A DNA stretch of 19,138 nucleotides from Candidatus Segatella violae (GCA_002440225.1 DJSH01000059.1:1-19138); one strand, 5' to 3'; shown: positions 6,202 through 15,340, counted from the first letter of the stretch. Numbers and translations: made by a program. The notes: generated from the sequence alone by a model not told the origin.

Positions 6202-7143
6202 TTATGTAAATAAGTCCTTGGCAACCACTTCCTTCCCAACGATGCTTTTGTGGATACCATTTGCCATGCCAAAAGTTGTAACGAAAGTTGGAATGAGTGC
6301 TTTTGTACTATGAGTCTTCTCACGGAATAGCGTCATACGGTGGCGGATATGCCTGAGATTCCAAGAGCTTGTTTGATTTGGGGAAGATGAGTGAGGCAGA
6401 CTAATTCGAATGAGAAGCCTTGCCATGCTGTTACAGAACGAGAATCGTAATTGTTGGTCCACCATTGTTCGTCTTTGGAATCCATTTGGGCTATAAACTT
6501 ATAATAGAATAAGGTGTAGAAATCTATCAGGCGGTAAATGGTTTCTCTAACCTTGTTGCCGAACTGGATGTAAGAAACTGTGAAGTCGCAACGTTCCAAG
6601 TTGCGGAGTACTGTTGTCAGCCGATTGCCATCCAGTTTCGTCGCTTTGAGTATTTGGTTGTATGTGAGACCTTCTTTGTGTTTATAGAGTAAATCTACTA
6701 CTTCCAGATATTTTTCTGATTTATTGAAAATCGCATTGTAGAGCTCATCAAACTCAGTTCTTAACTCACCATTTTTTCTGAAGAAAAGCCTATCAATGTT
6801 TGACAAGATGCTTTCTGATGGATTCAGCAAACTTAGATAGAACGGTATGCCACCCAATATCATATAGAGTTGTAGAATTTGATAATCGTCTAGAGTCATT
6901 CCTTGGCTAAGCAAATATTCCTTTGTTTCCTTTAAGGTAAAAGGGCGGACGTAGATATCGTTCCAATCCTGCTGCCTTTTTGAGAGCTTTGTCAAAGGCA
7001 CGCAACTGCTTTGCCTTTGTCAAGCGATGACCGCCAACAAAGGAGAAGTCGTATTTACTGTCGAAGTATTTTTCGATAAGAAACGTTTTGCCGACACGCC
7101 TTCTTCCATAGACTATGACAAATTCTGAGCGAGCGGAATTCAT
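6202..7143 (-). pseudogene. Degraded ATP-binding protein (archaeal-type ATPase/DUF234-like) with two internal deletions
   Basis: Three minus-strand frames carry consecutive parts of one ATPase. The first (from 7143; homology appears to start a few codons upstream) has the Walker A YGRRRVGKTFLIEKYF and stops near 6907. The second (about 7001 to 6333) resumes at the segment VRPFTLKETKEYLL and runs through LGGIPFYLSLL, the winged-helix part and IDFYTLFYYKF to QIKQALGISGIS. The third gives the typical C-terminus (MTLFREKTHSTKAL, FVTTFGMANG, KDLF) up to the stop at 6202-6204. Intact relatives are about 440-480 residues. Compared with them, the Walker B/sensor-1 stretch between parts one and two and the nuclease-like stretch between parts two and three are missing, and each junction changes frame. 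It therefore cannot make an active ATPase. Confidence 0.82.
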
Positions 7144-7202
7144 GCATCTGGTTAGCGCATCTTTTGGATCTCTACATTATTCTGAGGCAATGGAACATGG
7201 AG

Positions 7203-8765
7203 TTACTCCTCTATCTCCCAGTCCTCGATATTTCCTTTGGTGGAATCGAAGTTGATGCCTACTTTTACTATCGGCTTGCCACAGAGGGCGAAGCGCTGAG
7301 CATAGTTTTTGAGGTTGATTTGCTGGAGTGCCGTCTGGGCATTCTTGTTCAGCTTCAGTTCGATGAGGTAGAGGCGAGTATCGGTCTCCATCACGATGTC
7401 AACTCTTCCGTTAGGGGTATGCACCTCCACATCCACCACATATCCCGTTAGGAGCGAGAAGATGATGAAGAGCATCTGCTGATAATGTCCCTCGTAATTG
7501 GTCATGTTGCAATAAGGCACGGTACCGAGGAATGTTTGGAGCAGTTCCAAGGCTCCGTCCATGTCGTCCTGACGAATCTTCACCGACATCTGAGCGATGG
7601 CTACGTCGCCATTCTGTGCGAACATACCTTCGAGATAGTTTGGCAGAAGACTCTCAAACAAGCCCACCTTGATTTCCTTGTTAGGAAGGTCGAGGGTGTA
7701 AAGCTGGCTAAACTTGTCGTAGTCCTTGATGGTAAGATAGCCACTTTGATACAGCAAAGGAGTGATGGCTTTCATGTTCTCTGTAGGAGCATCGAAAGCA
7801 GATGCCTTGGCGTACATCTTTCCTAAGTTGGTTGGCAAGACATTGAACTTGCGCATCATGTTAATCAAGTAAGTCGGTGTACCGGAACTAAACCAGTAGG
7901 CACCGAAGTCTTTGTTTGAGAAACAGTTGAGCAAGCTGAATGGATTGAAGATGTCTGGTGACTGGGCAGCGAAATGGTAACCATCGTAATTCTCTTTCAG
8001 TTTCTCTATGGTTTCTTCTCTGGTCAATTCTTGCGATTCGGCCAAATCATCGATGTCATCCGACATTTGTGTAAGCAGTTCTTCTTTCGTGATTCCGCAA
8101 ATACCAGCGTATTCTTTCTTCATAGAGATATTGGTGATGTTGTTCAGTTCGCTGAAGATACTGAGCTGCGAGAACTTGGTGATGCCCGTGAGGAAGACGA
8201 AGCGAAGATATGGGTCGCAATCCTTCAGTGGACTGTAGAAATTGCGCATGATTTCTCGGAGCGTCTTGAGATTGTCATCTTCATGTGCGACATCAAGGAG
8301 GGGAGCATCGTACTCATCGATGAGCACAACCACCTGTTTACCTGTTTTCTTGTAAGCATTCATGATAAGGTTGCTCAACCTCACGTTTGGGTCAATGTCA
8401 TCATTTTCGATGCCGAATCGCTCTTCGTTCAATTTAAGAATATAGAGCAGGTATCTTTCCAATTGGTCTTTCTCCATGTGCTTGCCCATGGCCATGCTGA
8501 AATGAAGCACAGGATATTCTTCCCATTCATTCTCTAGCTTTTCTATGGCAAGACCTTGGAAGAACTCCTTCTTTCCTTCGAAGTAGCTCTGTAGGGTAGA
8601 GACAAGCAGAGACTTTCCGAAACGACGAGGTCGTCCCAGAAATATATTTGAGCTATCTGAATGGGTCATACGATAGATATATTCCGTTTTGTCAATATAG
8701 AGATAGTTGCCTTTGCGGATTTTCTCAAATGTCTGTATGCCTACAGGATAAAATTTTCTTGCCAT
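7203..8765 (-). CDS. AAA-ATPase-like/PD-(D/E)XK nuclease protein (DUF1703 type)
   Basis: A 520-residue intact protein of the AAA-ATPase_like + PD-(D/E)XK_9 (DUF1703) family. The N-terminus shows the hallmark FYPVGIQTFEKIR and the segment YLYIDKTEYI. The Walker A is at 44-52 (GRPRRFGKS) and the Walker B at 145-153 (VVVLIDEYD). The C-terminal nuclease-like domain carries D456 and E469-L-K471. On the minus strand a purine-rich AAGGAGA lies just ahead of the ATG, a good ribosome binding site, and a promoter is upstream. The family is greatly expanded in Prevotella and Bacteroides; its role is unproven, with defence or mobile-element biology suggested. It is the third ATPase/nuclease-type gene within 9 kb. 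Confidence 0.92.
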   Translation of the reverse strand: MARKFYPVGIQTFEKIRKGNYLYIDKTEYIYRMTHSDSSNIFLGRPRRFGKSLLVSTLQSYFEGKKEFFQGLAIEKLENEWEEYPVLHFSMAMGKHMEKDQLERYLLYILKLNEERFGIENDDIDPNVRLSNLIMNAYKKTGKQVVVLIDEYDAPLLDVAHEDDNLKTLREIMRNFYSPLKDCDPYLRFVFLTGITKFSQLSIFSELNNITNISMKKEYAGICGITKEELLTQMSDDIDDLAESQELTREETIEKLKENYDGYHFAAQSPDIFNPFSLLNCFSNKDFGAYWFSSGTPTYLINMMRKFNVLPTNLGKMYAKASAFDAPTENMKAITPLLYQSGYLTIKDYDKFSQLYTLDLPNKEIKVGLFESLLPNYLEGMFAQNGDVAIAQMSVKIRQDDMDGALELLQTFLGTVPYCNMTNYEGHYQQMLFIIFSLLTGYVVDVEVHTPNGRVDIVMETDTRLYLIELKLNKNAQTALQQINLKNYAQRFALCGKPIVKVGINFDSTKGNIEDWEIEE

Positions 8766-8814
8766 ATTTTCTCCTTGTTATATTGTTAAACTGCCTAATG
8801 CGCAAATCTAAGCA

Positions 8815-8848
8815 CAAAGATACAAAGTTTTTTGATAAAACTTGCAAA
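8815..8848 (-). promoter_or_regulatory. Promoter of the DUF1703-type gene
   Basis: On the minus strand TATCTTTG (8815-8822) is a perfect TAnnTTTG element. TTTG at 8845-8848 lies 22 bases upstream, slightly longer than the usual 19-21. The leader to the ATG at 8765 is about 45 nt. Confidence 0.5.
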
Positions 8849-8905
8849 AATGGTTGAAATATTTGGCGGTTAGGAGGTTTTTGCTTATTTTTGAGTCCAA
8901 AATAC

Positions 8906-8942
8906 AAAAAACAGGCACGCCGCAAATCGCTTGCGGCGTGCC
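8906..8942 (-). terminator. Strong intrinsic terminator of the receptor/lipoprotein unit
   Basis: GGCACGCCGCAA (8914-8925) and TTGCGGCGTGCC (8931-8942) form a perfect GC-rich 12-bp stem with a 5-base loop. On the minus strand the stem is followed by TG and then six T (A run at 8906-8911 on +). It lies about 100 bases past the lipoprotein stop. Confidence 0.85.
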
Positions 8943-9045
8943 CTCAATAAAAGAAAACCTTATAGTCAAAATAGAAATTAGCTGATTCTGATTTCAGAAT
9001 GAATCAAACTACCGAAAGCTCATATCAAGAACTACTGAAAGCTCT

Positions 9046-10620
9046 TTAATACTTTGTATTCTGTGGGTCGAAGTTGGTCCAACCGCTCATCCAGTTGTTG
9101 CTGCCGTCGAAGGCTCCGATGTAGCTTACAGTGTCGAAACCTGTCCAACCAGTGAAGGAAGCGGCACCGAGCAATGGACTGCCGGCGATAGGAGTGTAAC
9201 CATCCGCTCCTACAAGACTTTTCCAACTGTCGAAGTACTTGTTGCTCTTCTCAGAGAAGAAGAAGGTGTTGCTGTATGACTTCTGGTTATTGTCGAGCAC
9301 TGCCTTGTTCTTGGCATCATAGAGCACGTCGTCGTAAATCTTGTTGGCATCGCTTCCCACGGCATCCATTCCTGCAAAATAAACATTCTGGAGCTTGAAC
9401 ACACCATCCTTGGCAGACTGAACGGTGTTGCCTTTCTCGCCATCCACAATCAAACCGATAGGCCAACCGAGTGCCACGGAGTTGATGCAGTTGAGGTGAG
9501 AGGAACGGCGAATCTGCATGGCTGCTTGGAATTTGCCAAGGGCAGAACCGTTGTTAGGGTTGTAAGCACCTGCGGTGATGTACTCAGTGGTGTTCTGGAA
9601 CTTGTCGTCCAATACCTTAGGACCTACGAAGGTGATGTTTGAGAAGGTTGCGGTGGTGTAAGGCTCCACGGTAGCACCATCGGCGCAGTTGTCGCTCTCG
9701 AAACCATTGCTCTGAGAAGTATCGGCTATCTTGCTGTCACGAAGTGAGAGACCATATTGTACTTTTCCTGAGAAACCATTGTCGGTATCGAAGTCATCGT
9801 CCCAACCCTTGTAAGCCACAAGGTACTTGCAGTTCACTGTTCCGCCAAACCACTCGAAGGAGTCATCGTTGGAATAAGATACCTGTACGTGGTCGATTTG
9901 TGTGCCGGAACCTACAGAACCGAAGGTCAAGCCATTGATTTCCTTGTCCTTCTGGAATGGATAACCAGCGAACTCGATGCGTACATAGCTCAAGGCTCCT
10001 GAGTTGTCAGCATCGTCTGTGCCGCCATGCTTGGTGCGAGGACCGCCCTCTATCTGCTGTTCTGTCTGGTTGTTCTTTGCCTTTCCACAGAGGATGATGC
10101 CACCCCAGTCGCCTGGCTTGCGGCTTCCTGCTGCTTCTTCGGATGTGAAGACGATTGGCTCTGCTGCCGTACCCTTGGCGATGAGCTTGCCGCCACGTTC
10201 TGCGATGAGGGCAGCCTTGGTCTGCTTGTCGCCCTTGATGATGGTGCCTGGCTCGATGGTGAGCTCTGCTCCGTCTGCGATATATACCCATCCCTTGAGG
10301 AGATAAGTGCCTTTCTTCAGTGTCTGCTTGCCTGTGAAAACGAACTCCTGGTCGCCATTGCCGATCTCGGTTCCGTTGGCGTTTTCCTTGCCGTCCTCGC
10401 TGAAGAGGATATGATCGCAAGCCTTCAAACCGCCATCGGTTGTCCACTTGTAGATAACTGATGGGTTGTTTCCGCCACCGTTGTTACCATTGTCGTCGTT
10501 GTCACTGCTGCAACTGCTCAATAGGGCAGATGCTGCGAGGATGCCCATGCATCCCATGAAATACATCTTGTTCATCATTGTCTTCTTGTTTTTATAAAAC
10601 ATCATATTCTGAATCTTCAT
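9046..10620 (-). CDS. Outer-membrane beta-helix-like lipoprotein, partner of the TonB-dependent receptor
   Basis: A 524-residue secreted protein. A lipoprotein signal sequence ends in LSSC with the lipidated cysteine at residue 37, followed by an acidic Asp/Asn/Gly linker, as in surface-exposed Bacteroidetes lipoproteins. The body has repeated short beta/turn units (GAELTIEPGTIIKGD, GGKLIAKGTAAEPIVFTS, GDWGGIILCG) typical of a right-handed parallel beta-helix, then Asp-rich loops such as NDDSFEWFGGTV and GWDDDFDTDNGFSG that could bind a metal or carbohydrate. The ATG overlaps the last base of the receptor stop (TAATG on the minus strand), implying translational coupling; starts a few codons inside (MMNKMYF) would give a more usual signal peptide. 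It probably works with the receptor in nutrient capture; the ligand is unknown. Confidence 0.8.
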   Translation of the reverse strand: MKIQNMMFYKNKKTMMNKMYFMGCMGILAASALLSSCSSDNDDNGNNGGGNNPSVIYKWTTDGGLKACDHILFSEDGKENANGTEIGNGDQEFVFTGKQTLKKGTYLLKGWVYIADGAELTIEPGTIIKGDKQTKAALIAERGGKLIAKGTAAEPIVFTSEEAAGSRKPGDWGGIILCGKAKNNQTEQQIEGGPRTKHGGTDDADNSGALSYVRIEFAGYPFQKDKEINGLTFGSVGSGTQIDHVQVSYSNDDSFEWFGGTVNCKYLVAYKGWDDDFDTDNGFSGKVQYGLSLRDSKIADTSQSNGFESDNCADGATVEPYTTATFSNITFVGPKVLDDKFQNTTEYITAGAYNPNNGSALGKFQAAMQIRRSSHLNCINSVALGWPIGLIVDGEKGNTVQSAKDGVFKLQNVYFAGMDAVGSDANKIYDDVLYDAKNKAVLDNNQKSYSNTFFFSEKSNKYFDSWKSLVGADGYTPIAGSPLLGAASFTGWTGFDTVSYIGAFDGSNNWMSGWTNFDPQNTKY

Positions 10621-13526
10621 TAGAATTTATAAACTGCTTGCAATCCGATATTTCTGCCTGGCTTGTAGCATCTCGAAATCTCTTCTACCGTTTTTTTGCT
10701 ACCATCGCTGTAGGTTACATCGGCGAATTGCTTGTAATATATCTTCTCTGCCAAGAGGTCTCTTATGTTGAGCTTCAGCTCCAAGTGGGTGCCGAACTTC
10801 TTGGCGAGCGAGAGGTCGATGGTGTTGCGAGGCATCTCATAGCTGTGAGGCACTCTGGCGTTGGAGTCGTCGCCCGTGGTTCCCTCGCTTCTTCCTACTC
10901 CGATGATTCGCTTGCCGATGCGGTTGTAGAGCAGGGCGATGTCCATCTTCAATGGCTCGTTCTTGTAGAAGATGCCTGTGTTGATGAGATAAGGCGACTG
11001 ACCTTGCATCGGTCGGTTCTCCTCCTTCGATCCTTTTTCGAATTGCACCTTACTCTTGATCAAGGCTCCGTTGAATGACCAACTGAAGTCCTTCAAGCCT
11101 AGGAAGGCGAGGTTCTTTCGGATGTCCAGTTCCACACCGTAGTTGTTGGCACTCTTCGCATTCTTGTAAGAATAGATGAGGTCGGTGCCGCCAGCCACCG
11201 TGTAAGTCCACTCGATAGGCGAGTCGAAATGCTTGTAGAAGACCGCCAGCGAGATGAGCTCTCCACGGGATGGATACCACTCATATCGCAGGTCGAGGTT
11301 ATCGACGTAGCAGTTCTTCAACTCTGTGTTTCCCTGCACATTGCTGGCAAGGTCGAAGTCGTAATACACCGACGACGATACTTCACGGAATTCAGGTCGG
11401 TTAATGCTACGGCCATACGACAGGCGCACCTGGTGCTGGTCGCTGATTTTGTATGTTGTGTTGAGAGACGGAAAAATATCATCGGTCTTGTAATGGCGGC
11501 TCGTCTCGCTCTTCTCATAGTCACGGGTGTTGGAGATGAGTTCCATATCGTTGTGCTCGAAGCGGACACCGGCGTGGATGCCGAGTTTGCCAAAGGGGAG
11601 AGACATCGCCAGGTATCCTGCGCCCAATGTATTGTGTCCGCGATAGTTATTGCGCATCTGCTTCTCTTCCAAGAGGTACAGCTTATCGTAACCCATGTTT
11701 GCCTCGTTGCTGAGCAGGGTCGGGAGGTCGCTGTGGCGGAAGTCGGATGGCATGTTGTTGTCAGAAACATTCCAGTTGTAGATGAAGTTGCGAGTCTGGT
11801 ACTGGCGAGAGCGATATTCCCCATAGGCACCCACTTGCAAGTCTGGCTCGAAGTTGCCAAACTTGAAGTGATGCTTGTCATTGATTCCAAGAGAGAGAAT
11901 GTGCTCGTCGAGTTGGGTCCACTCGCGAGATATGTCGTTGCCGGTGCTCAGGGCGTAAACGCCCGATTCGAGAGCATCGTCGATGAGGTATCTACGACGG
12001 TCAGGCAAATGACGGTTGGCATACGCATACCCGATGCTCCAATCAAGGGCGTCGCTAGTGAAGGTGTGCTTGCCGGTAAGCTGACCGTTATATGTAGTTC
12101 GACTGCGGTAGTAATACTCTGCGCTTCGCTCCAGGTTCGACTGTGCGCTCACGCCATCTCGCCAGGTGTATCGGCTGGTGGCCAACTGGTTGAAGATGTT
12201 CTTGAGCTGATACTTGTGGTTGCCGTCCTTCGAGAGGAAGGTGAAGTTGAGCATCGCTCCGAGTCTAACATTATTATTATATTGGTCGTCAACGGAGTGA
12301 CGAAGATAGTTTGGCTTGTCGTTCACCGCATCGTAGATGCCATAGAGGTTGTTCTCCATGTCGGTGTAGGTGCGGTATTCGTTGGTGTAGTTGAGGGCGG
12401 CGAGCATGCCGAGCGTTCTTCCGCCGAGCATCCAACGATGGTTGAGGCTGGCGGCAAGTTTCAAGTCTCCCCAAGGTTTCTTGTTCTTTACGTTCCAGTC
12501 GTTGTTCAGATGGTTGCCGAGGAGAGAGGTGGCGTAGTCGCCCACTGGGTTGCCGTTGGCATCGAGCTGAGGCTTTAGGGAGGCGTTGATTCCACCGTTG
12601 AGGCTTCTCAGTCCGTTGTCGAATCCGAGGAAGTCTGTTCCCGAGCCTTTCGAGTAAGAGAAGTCCTTGAAGGCGGATGCCGTGTTCCAATTTCCACCGA
12701 TAGATAAGGTGAAGTTGTTTTCCGCAGGAATCTCCTTCGTGTTCACGATGATGAAACCGCCCGAATAGTCGGCTGGATATTCAGCCGATGGCGACTTCAC
12801 GATGGTGAGGTTGTCGATTTGCGAGCTTGGGATGATGTCGAAGGAGAAAGCCCTCGAATCGGCTTCCGAGCTTGGTACGGCTCCACCGTTCACCCAAACG
12901 TTGTTGTAACGCTGAGACAATCCACGCACCATCACAAACTTGTCGTCGATGAGGCTCACACCTGGCACACGGCGGATGACCTCACCTGCATTCGTATCCT
13001 GTGTACGAGCTATTTCTTGTGCCGAAACATTGCTCACGATGACGGGACTGTTCTTGGCGACCTGAATCATAGCCGCATCTGTATTACGCCTTTCCACAGC
13101 GGTAACGGTCACCTCCTTCAGTTGCTGTTCATCAGGCAGCAAAGCGATGGTCAACGTCTCATTCTTCGAAGCATCTTTCTTCTCAGAATTCTTCGAGGAA
13201 TCATCCTTCGAAGAAATCACGAGCGTTCCATCATTCCTCATTGTTCCCTTCACTTGAACCCCGTCAATTTTTTGAGTTTTATATCCTACATACTTGATGT
13301 ATAAGGTATATTTTCCATTCTTCAATCCATTGAGCGTAAAGTTGCCATCTATATCGGTCACCGCCTTCACGTTGGTTCCCTCCACGGAGACGACCGCTCC
13401 GATGAGTGTCTCTTTCGAGTTCTTGTCGATGACGACACCCTTGAGTTGCTGAGCCCAAGCCGTAGTTGGCATTTGGCTCATCATCAGCAGCACAGAAGCT
13501 GCAATTAATCCCCTTTTTGTTTTCAT
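10620..13526 (-). CDS. TonB-dependent outer-membrane receptor with carboxypeptidase-like regulatory domain
   Basis: A 968-residue receptor. The signal peptide ends at about residue 25 (TAWA/QQ). A carboxypeptidase-D regulatory-like domain follows (LKGVVIDKNSKETLIGAVV, GNFTLNGL, YVGYKTQKI), then a Lys/Ser/Asp-rich low-complexity insert around residues 105-125 and the segment LKEVTVTAVERR. The plug has VIRRVPGVSLIDD, MVRGLSQRYNNVWVNG and SAEYPADYSGGFI. The rest is a 22-strand-type barrel ending in aromatic F (GLQAVYKF). It is not a classical SusC: the neighbour is a beta-helix lipoprotein instead of SusD, and no glycoside hydrolase is adjacent. Transport of some ligand across the outer membrane with TonB energy is certain for the family; the substrate is not deducible. 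It is first in a two-gene operon. Confidence 0.93.
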   Translation of the reverse strand: MKTKRGLIAASVLLMMSQMPTTAWAQQLKGVVIDKNSKETLIGAVVSVEGTNVKAVTDIDGNFTLNGLKNGKYTLYIKYVGYKTQKIDGVQVKGTMRNDGTLVISSKDDSSKNSEKKDASKNETLTIALLPDEQQLKEVTVTAVERRNTDAAMIQVAKNSPVIVSNVSAQEIARTQDTNAGEVIRRVPGVSLIDDKFVMVRGLSQRYNNVWVNGGAVPSSEADSRAFSFDIIPSSQIDNLTIVKSPSAEYPADYSGGFIIVNTKEIPAENNFTLSIGGNWNTASAFKDFSYSKGSGTDFLGFDNGLRSLNGGINASLKPQLDANGNPVGDYATSLLGNHLNNDWNVKNKKPWGDLKLAASLNHRWMLGGRTLGMLAALNYTNEYRTYTDMENNLYGIYDAVNDKPNYLRHSVDDQYNNNVRLGAMLNFTFLSKDGNHKYQLKNIFNQLATSRYTWRDGVSAQSNLERSAEYYYRSRTTYNGQLTGKHTFTSDALDWSIGYAYANRHLPDRRRYLIDDALESGVYALSTGNDISREWTQLDEHILSLGINDKHHFKFGNFEPDLQVGAYGEYRSRQYQTRNFIYNWNVSDNNMPSDFRHSDLPTLLSNEANMGYDKLYLLEEKQMRNNYRGHNTLGAGYLAMSLPFGKLGIHAGVRFEHNDMELISNTRDYEKSETSRHYKTDDIFPSLNTTYKISDQHQVRLSYGRSINRPEFREVSSSVYYDFDLASNVQGNTELKNCYVDNLDLRYEWYPSRGELISLAVFYKHFDSPIEWTYTVAGGTDLIYSYKNAKSANNYGVELDIRKNLAFLGLKDFSWSFNGALIKSKVQFEKGSKEENRPMQGQSPYLINTGIFYKNEPLKMDIALLYNRIGKRIIGVGRSEGTTGDDSNARVPHSYEMPRNTIDLSLAKKFGTHLELKLNIRDLLAEKIYYKQFADVTYSDGSKKTVEEISRCYKPGRNIGLQAVYKF

Positions 13527-13569
13527 CTTTAATCATGCATTCGTATTATACATCTTATTACATCCTTCG

Positions 13570-13600
13570 TCAGGAGAGGTAAGTAGGATTACCTTCCTGA
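13570..13600 (-). promoter_or_regulatory. Imperfect hairpin in the leader of the TonB-dependent receptor
   Basis: TCAGGAGAGGTAA (13570-13582) and TTACCTTCCTGA (13589-13600) pair except for one extra base, with a 6-base loop. It lies between the -7 box (13610-13617) and the receptor ATG (13526) and would sit at the 5' end of a transcript leader of about 75-80 nt. It could be an operator or RNA stabiliser. No T run follows, so it is not a terminator. Confidence 0.4.
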
Positions 13601-13609
13601 TTTCGGTTG

Positions 13610-13617
13610 CAAAGGTA
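13610..13617 (-). promoter_or_regulatory. -7 promoter element of the receptor/lipoprotein operon
   Basis: The minus strand reads TACCTTTGCAAC, a perfect TAnnTTTG box followed by the common GCA. No TTTG is found 19-21 bases upstream, so the promoter may need an activator. The rest of the divergent intergenic region (13527-13881) contains only this promoter, its leader hairpin and the nhaD promoter. Confidence 0.55.
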
Positions 13618-13798
13618 CGGTGGTTTTGTTACAGGGCGGTTGCGATAAAGTTGAAAGACATTGACGAAGTTGCGACAAAGGTGTTACACTATTTCCGATT
13701 TGCTTGATGTATAGCAAGAAAAGTGAGGAAAGATAAAAATGACAACGTTTTCATAGAAATATAATAAGGTAAAAGGACGGTTATTGCTTTTCTTTTTG

Positions 13799-13806
13799 TA
13801 ACTTTG
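13799..13806 (+). promoter_or_regulatory. -7 promoter element of nhaD
   Basis: TAACTTTG followed by CACG fits TAnnTTTG, 75 bases before the nhaD ATG. A proper -33 TTTG at 19-21 bases is lacking (the nearest TTG is 12 bases away). Confidence 0.5.
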
Positions 13807-13881
13807 CACGCGATTATGGTTTGCAAAGTGCAAGCTATCGGCAAAAATGGAAAATAAATATCTAATAATAAATAAAAAGTA

Positions 13882-15252
13882 ATGGCTACACTTACAATTT
13901 CTATTATTGTCGTTTTCGTGCTCGGCTATGCGCTCATAGCCACCGAAAGCTTGACGAAAGTTAACAAGGCGGCGATTGCCCTCTTGATGTTGGTAGGCTG
14001 CTGGACCCTCTACATGGTCGATCCTATGCAGTACCTACAGTTGATGCACCCTGACTATACCGGCGGTGCGGCTGGTATGGTGGAGAAGGTGACCTCCATC
14101 ATCCAGGAGCATTTGGGCGATACCGCCACCACACTCTTCTTCTTGATGGGAGCGATGACCATCGTGGAAATCGTTGACCAGAATGGTGGCTTCAACTGGG
14201 TTCGCAAGGTGATGAAGACCCATTCCAAGCGTGCGCTCCTCTGGCGTATCGCCTTCCTCACCTTCCTCCTCTCCGCCATCCTCGACAACTTGACCACCAG
14301 TATCGTGATGATCATGATTCTGCGCAAGCTCGTCACCGACCACAAGGACCGCATGGTTTATGCCTCGCTCGTGATTATCGCCGCCAACTCGGGTGGTGCC
14401 TTCTCTCCAATCGGCGACGTGACCACCATCATGCTTTGGAACAAGGGCTTAATTACAGCCGCAGGCGTCATCGCCGAAATCCTCATCCCAAGTATCATCT
14501 CCATGGTGATTCCTGCCCTCATCCTTCAGACTATGTTGAAGGGCGAGCTTGTGATGCCTGAGGTGGCTGCTGGCAAGGAAGCATCGGTTAGCGATTTTAC
14601 CGAGGGTCAGCGCAAGGCAGTGTTCTGGCTCGGTGTGGGCGGTCTGATCTTCGTGCCTATCTTCAAGAGCATCACCCACTTGCCACCATTCGTAGGCATC
14701 CTCTTGGTGTTGGGTGTGCTTTGGACGGCAACCGAGGTGTTCTATCGTGGCTTGCATCGTGGAGCCGATGCCGAGGGTACCCAGAAGCGAGTAACCAAGT
14801 TGCTCTCCCGTGTGGATATGAGCACCATCCTCTTCTTCCTCGGTATCTTGATGGCTGTGTCTTGCTTGGCTGAGGTAGGCGTATTGCAGGCTCTTGGCAA
14901 GGGCTTGAACGAGGTCTTCAATGGTAACCACTATCTTGTGACAGGTATCATCGGAGTGCTTTCTAGTATTGTGGATAACGTGCCTTTGGTGGCAGGATGT
15001 ATGGGTATGTATCCTGTGGCACCTACAGGCGATATGGCTGTGGATGGCATCTTCTGGCAGCTGTTGGCTTACTGTGCCGGTGTCGGTGGTTCGATGCTGA
15101 TTATCGGTAGTGCCGCCGGTGTCGTTGTGATGGGCTTGGAGAAGATTACCTTCGGCTGGTACATGAAGCACATCTCTTGGATTGCCTTCGTGGGTTACTT
15201 GGCTGGTATCATCAGCTACTGGTTCATCCGCACCTTCCTGTATGCGGTGTAA
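13882..15252 (+). CDS. nhaD: Sodium/proton antiporter NhaD
   Basis: A 456-residue inner-membrane protein of the NhaD/ion-transporter superfamily, which expels Na+ (or Li+) in exchange for H+. It begins with the family hallmark GYALIATESLTKVNKAAIALL. It has about ten or more hydrophobic segments and the conserved motifs LDNLTT (residues 134-139), SPIGDVTT (175-182) and VDNVPLVA (from 364), the two DN motifs sitting in the two inverted half-domains. The length is normal for the family. It has its own promoter and terminator, so it is monocistronic and divergent from the receptor operon. The start at 13882 is supported by the hydrophobic N-terminus following at once. Confidence 0.94.
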   Translation: MATLTISIIVVFVLGYALIATESLTKVNKAAIALLMLVGCWTLYMVDPMQYLQLMHPDYTGGAAGMVEKVTSIIQEHLGDTATTLFFLMGAMTIVEIVDQNGGFNWVRKVMKTHSKRALLWRIAFLTFLLSAILDNLTTSIVMIMILRKLVTDHKDRMVYASLVIIAANSGGAFSPIGDVTTIMLWNKGLITAAGVIAEILIPSIISMVIPALILQTMLKGELVMPEVAAGKEASVSDFTEGQRKAVFWLGVGGLIFVPIFKSITHLPPFVGILLVLGVLWTATEVFYRGLHRGADAEGTQKRVTKLLSRVDMSTILFFLGILMAVSCLAEVGVLQALGKGLNEVFNGNHYLVTGIIGVLSSIVDNVPLVAGCMGMYPVAPTGDMAVDGIFWQLLAYCAGVGGSMLIIGSAAGVVVMGLEKITFGWYMKHISWIAFVGYLAGIISYWFIRTFLYAV

Positions 15253-15298
15253 ATAACGCAACTAGTTGAGTAAGCTAACGCAACAATATATAATAAGG

Positions 15299-15340
15299 TA
15301 GACCTAGGTTTCTTTCTTGAGAGGCCTAGGTCTATTTGTT
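15299..15340 (+). terminator. Intrinsic terminator after nhaD
   Basis: TAGACCTAGG (15299-15308) and CCTAGGTCTA (15325-15334) form a perfect 10-bp stem with a 16-base loop, followed by TTTGTTTA. It lies 46 bases past the stop codon. Confidence 0.75.

Noticed and set aside
11229..12578. A 449-codon + strand open frame opposite the TonB-dependent receptor
   Set aside because: It is a shadow of the receptor gene caused by codon bias. The receptor reading frame has signal peptide, plug and barrel motifs throughout, and this frame has none.
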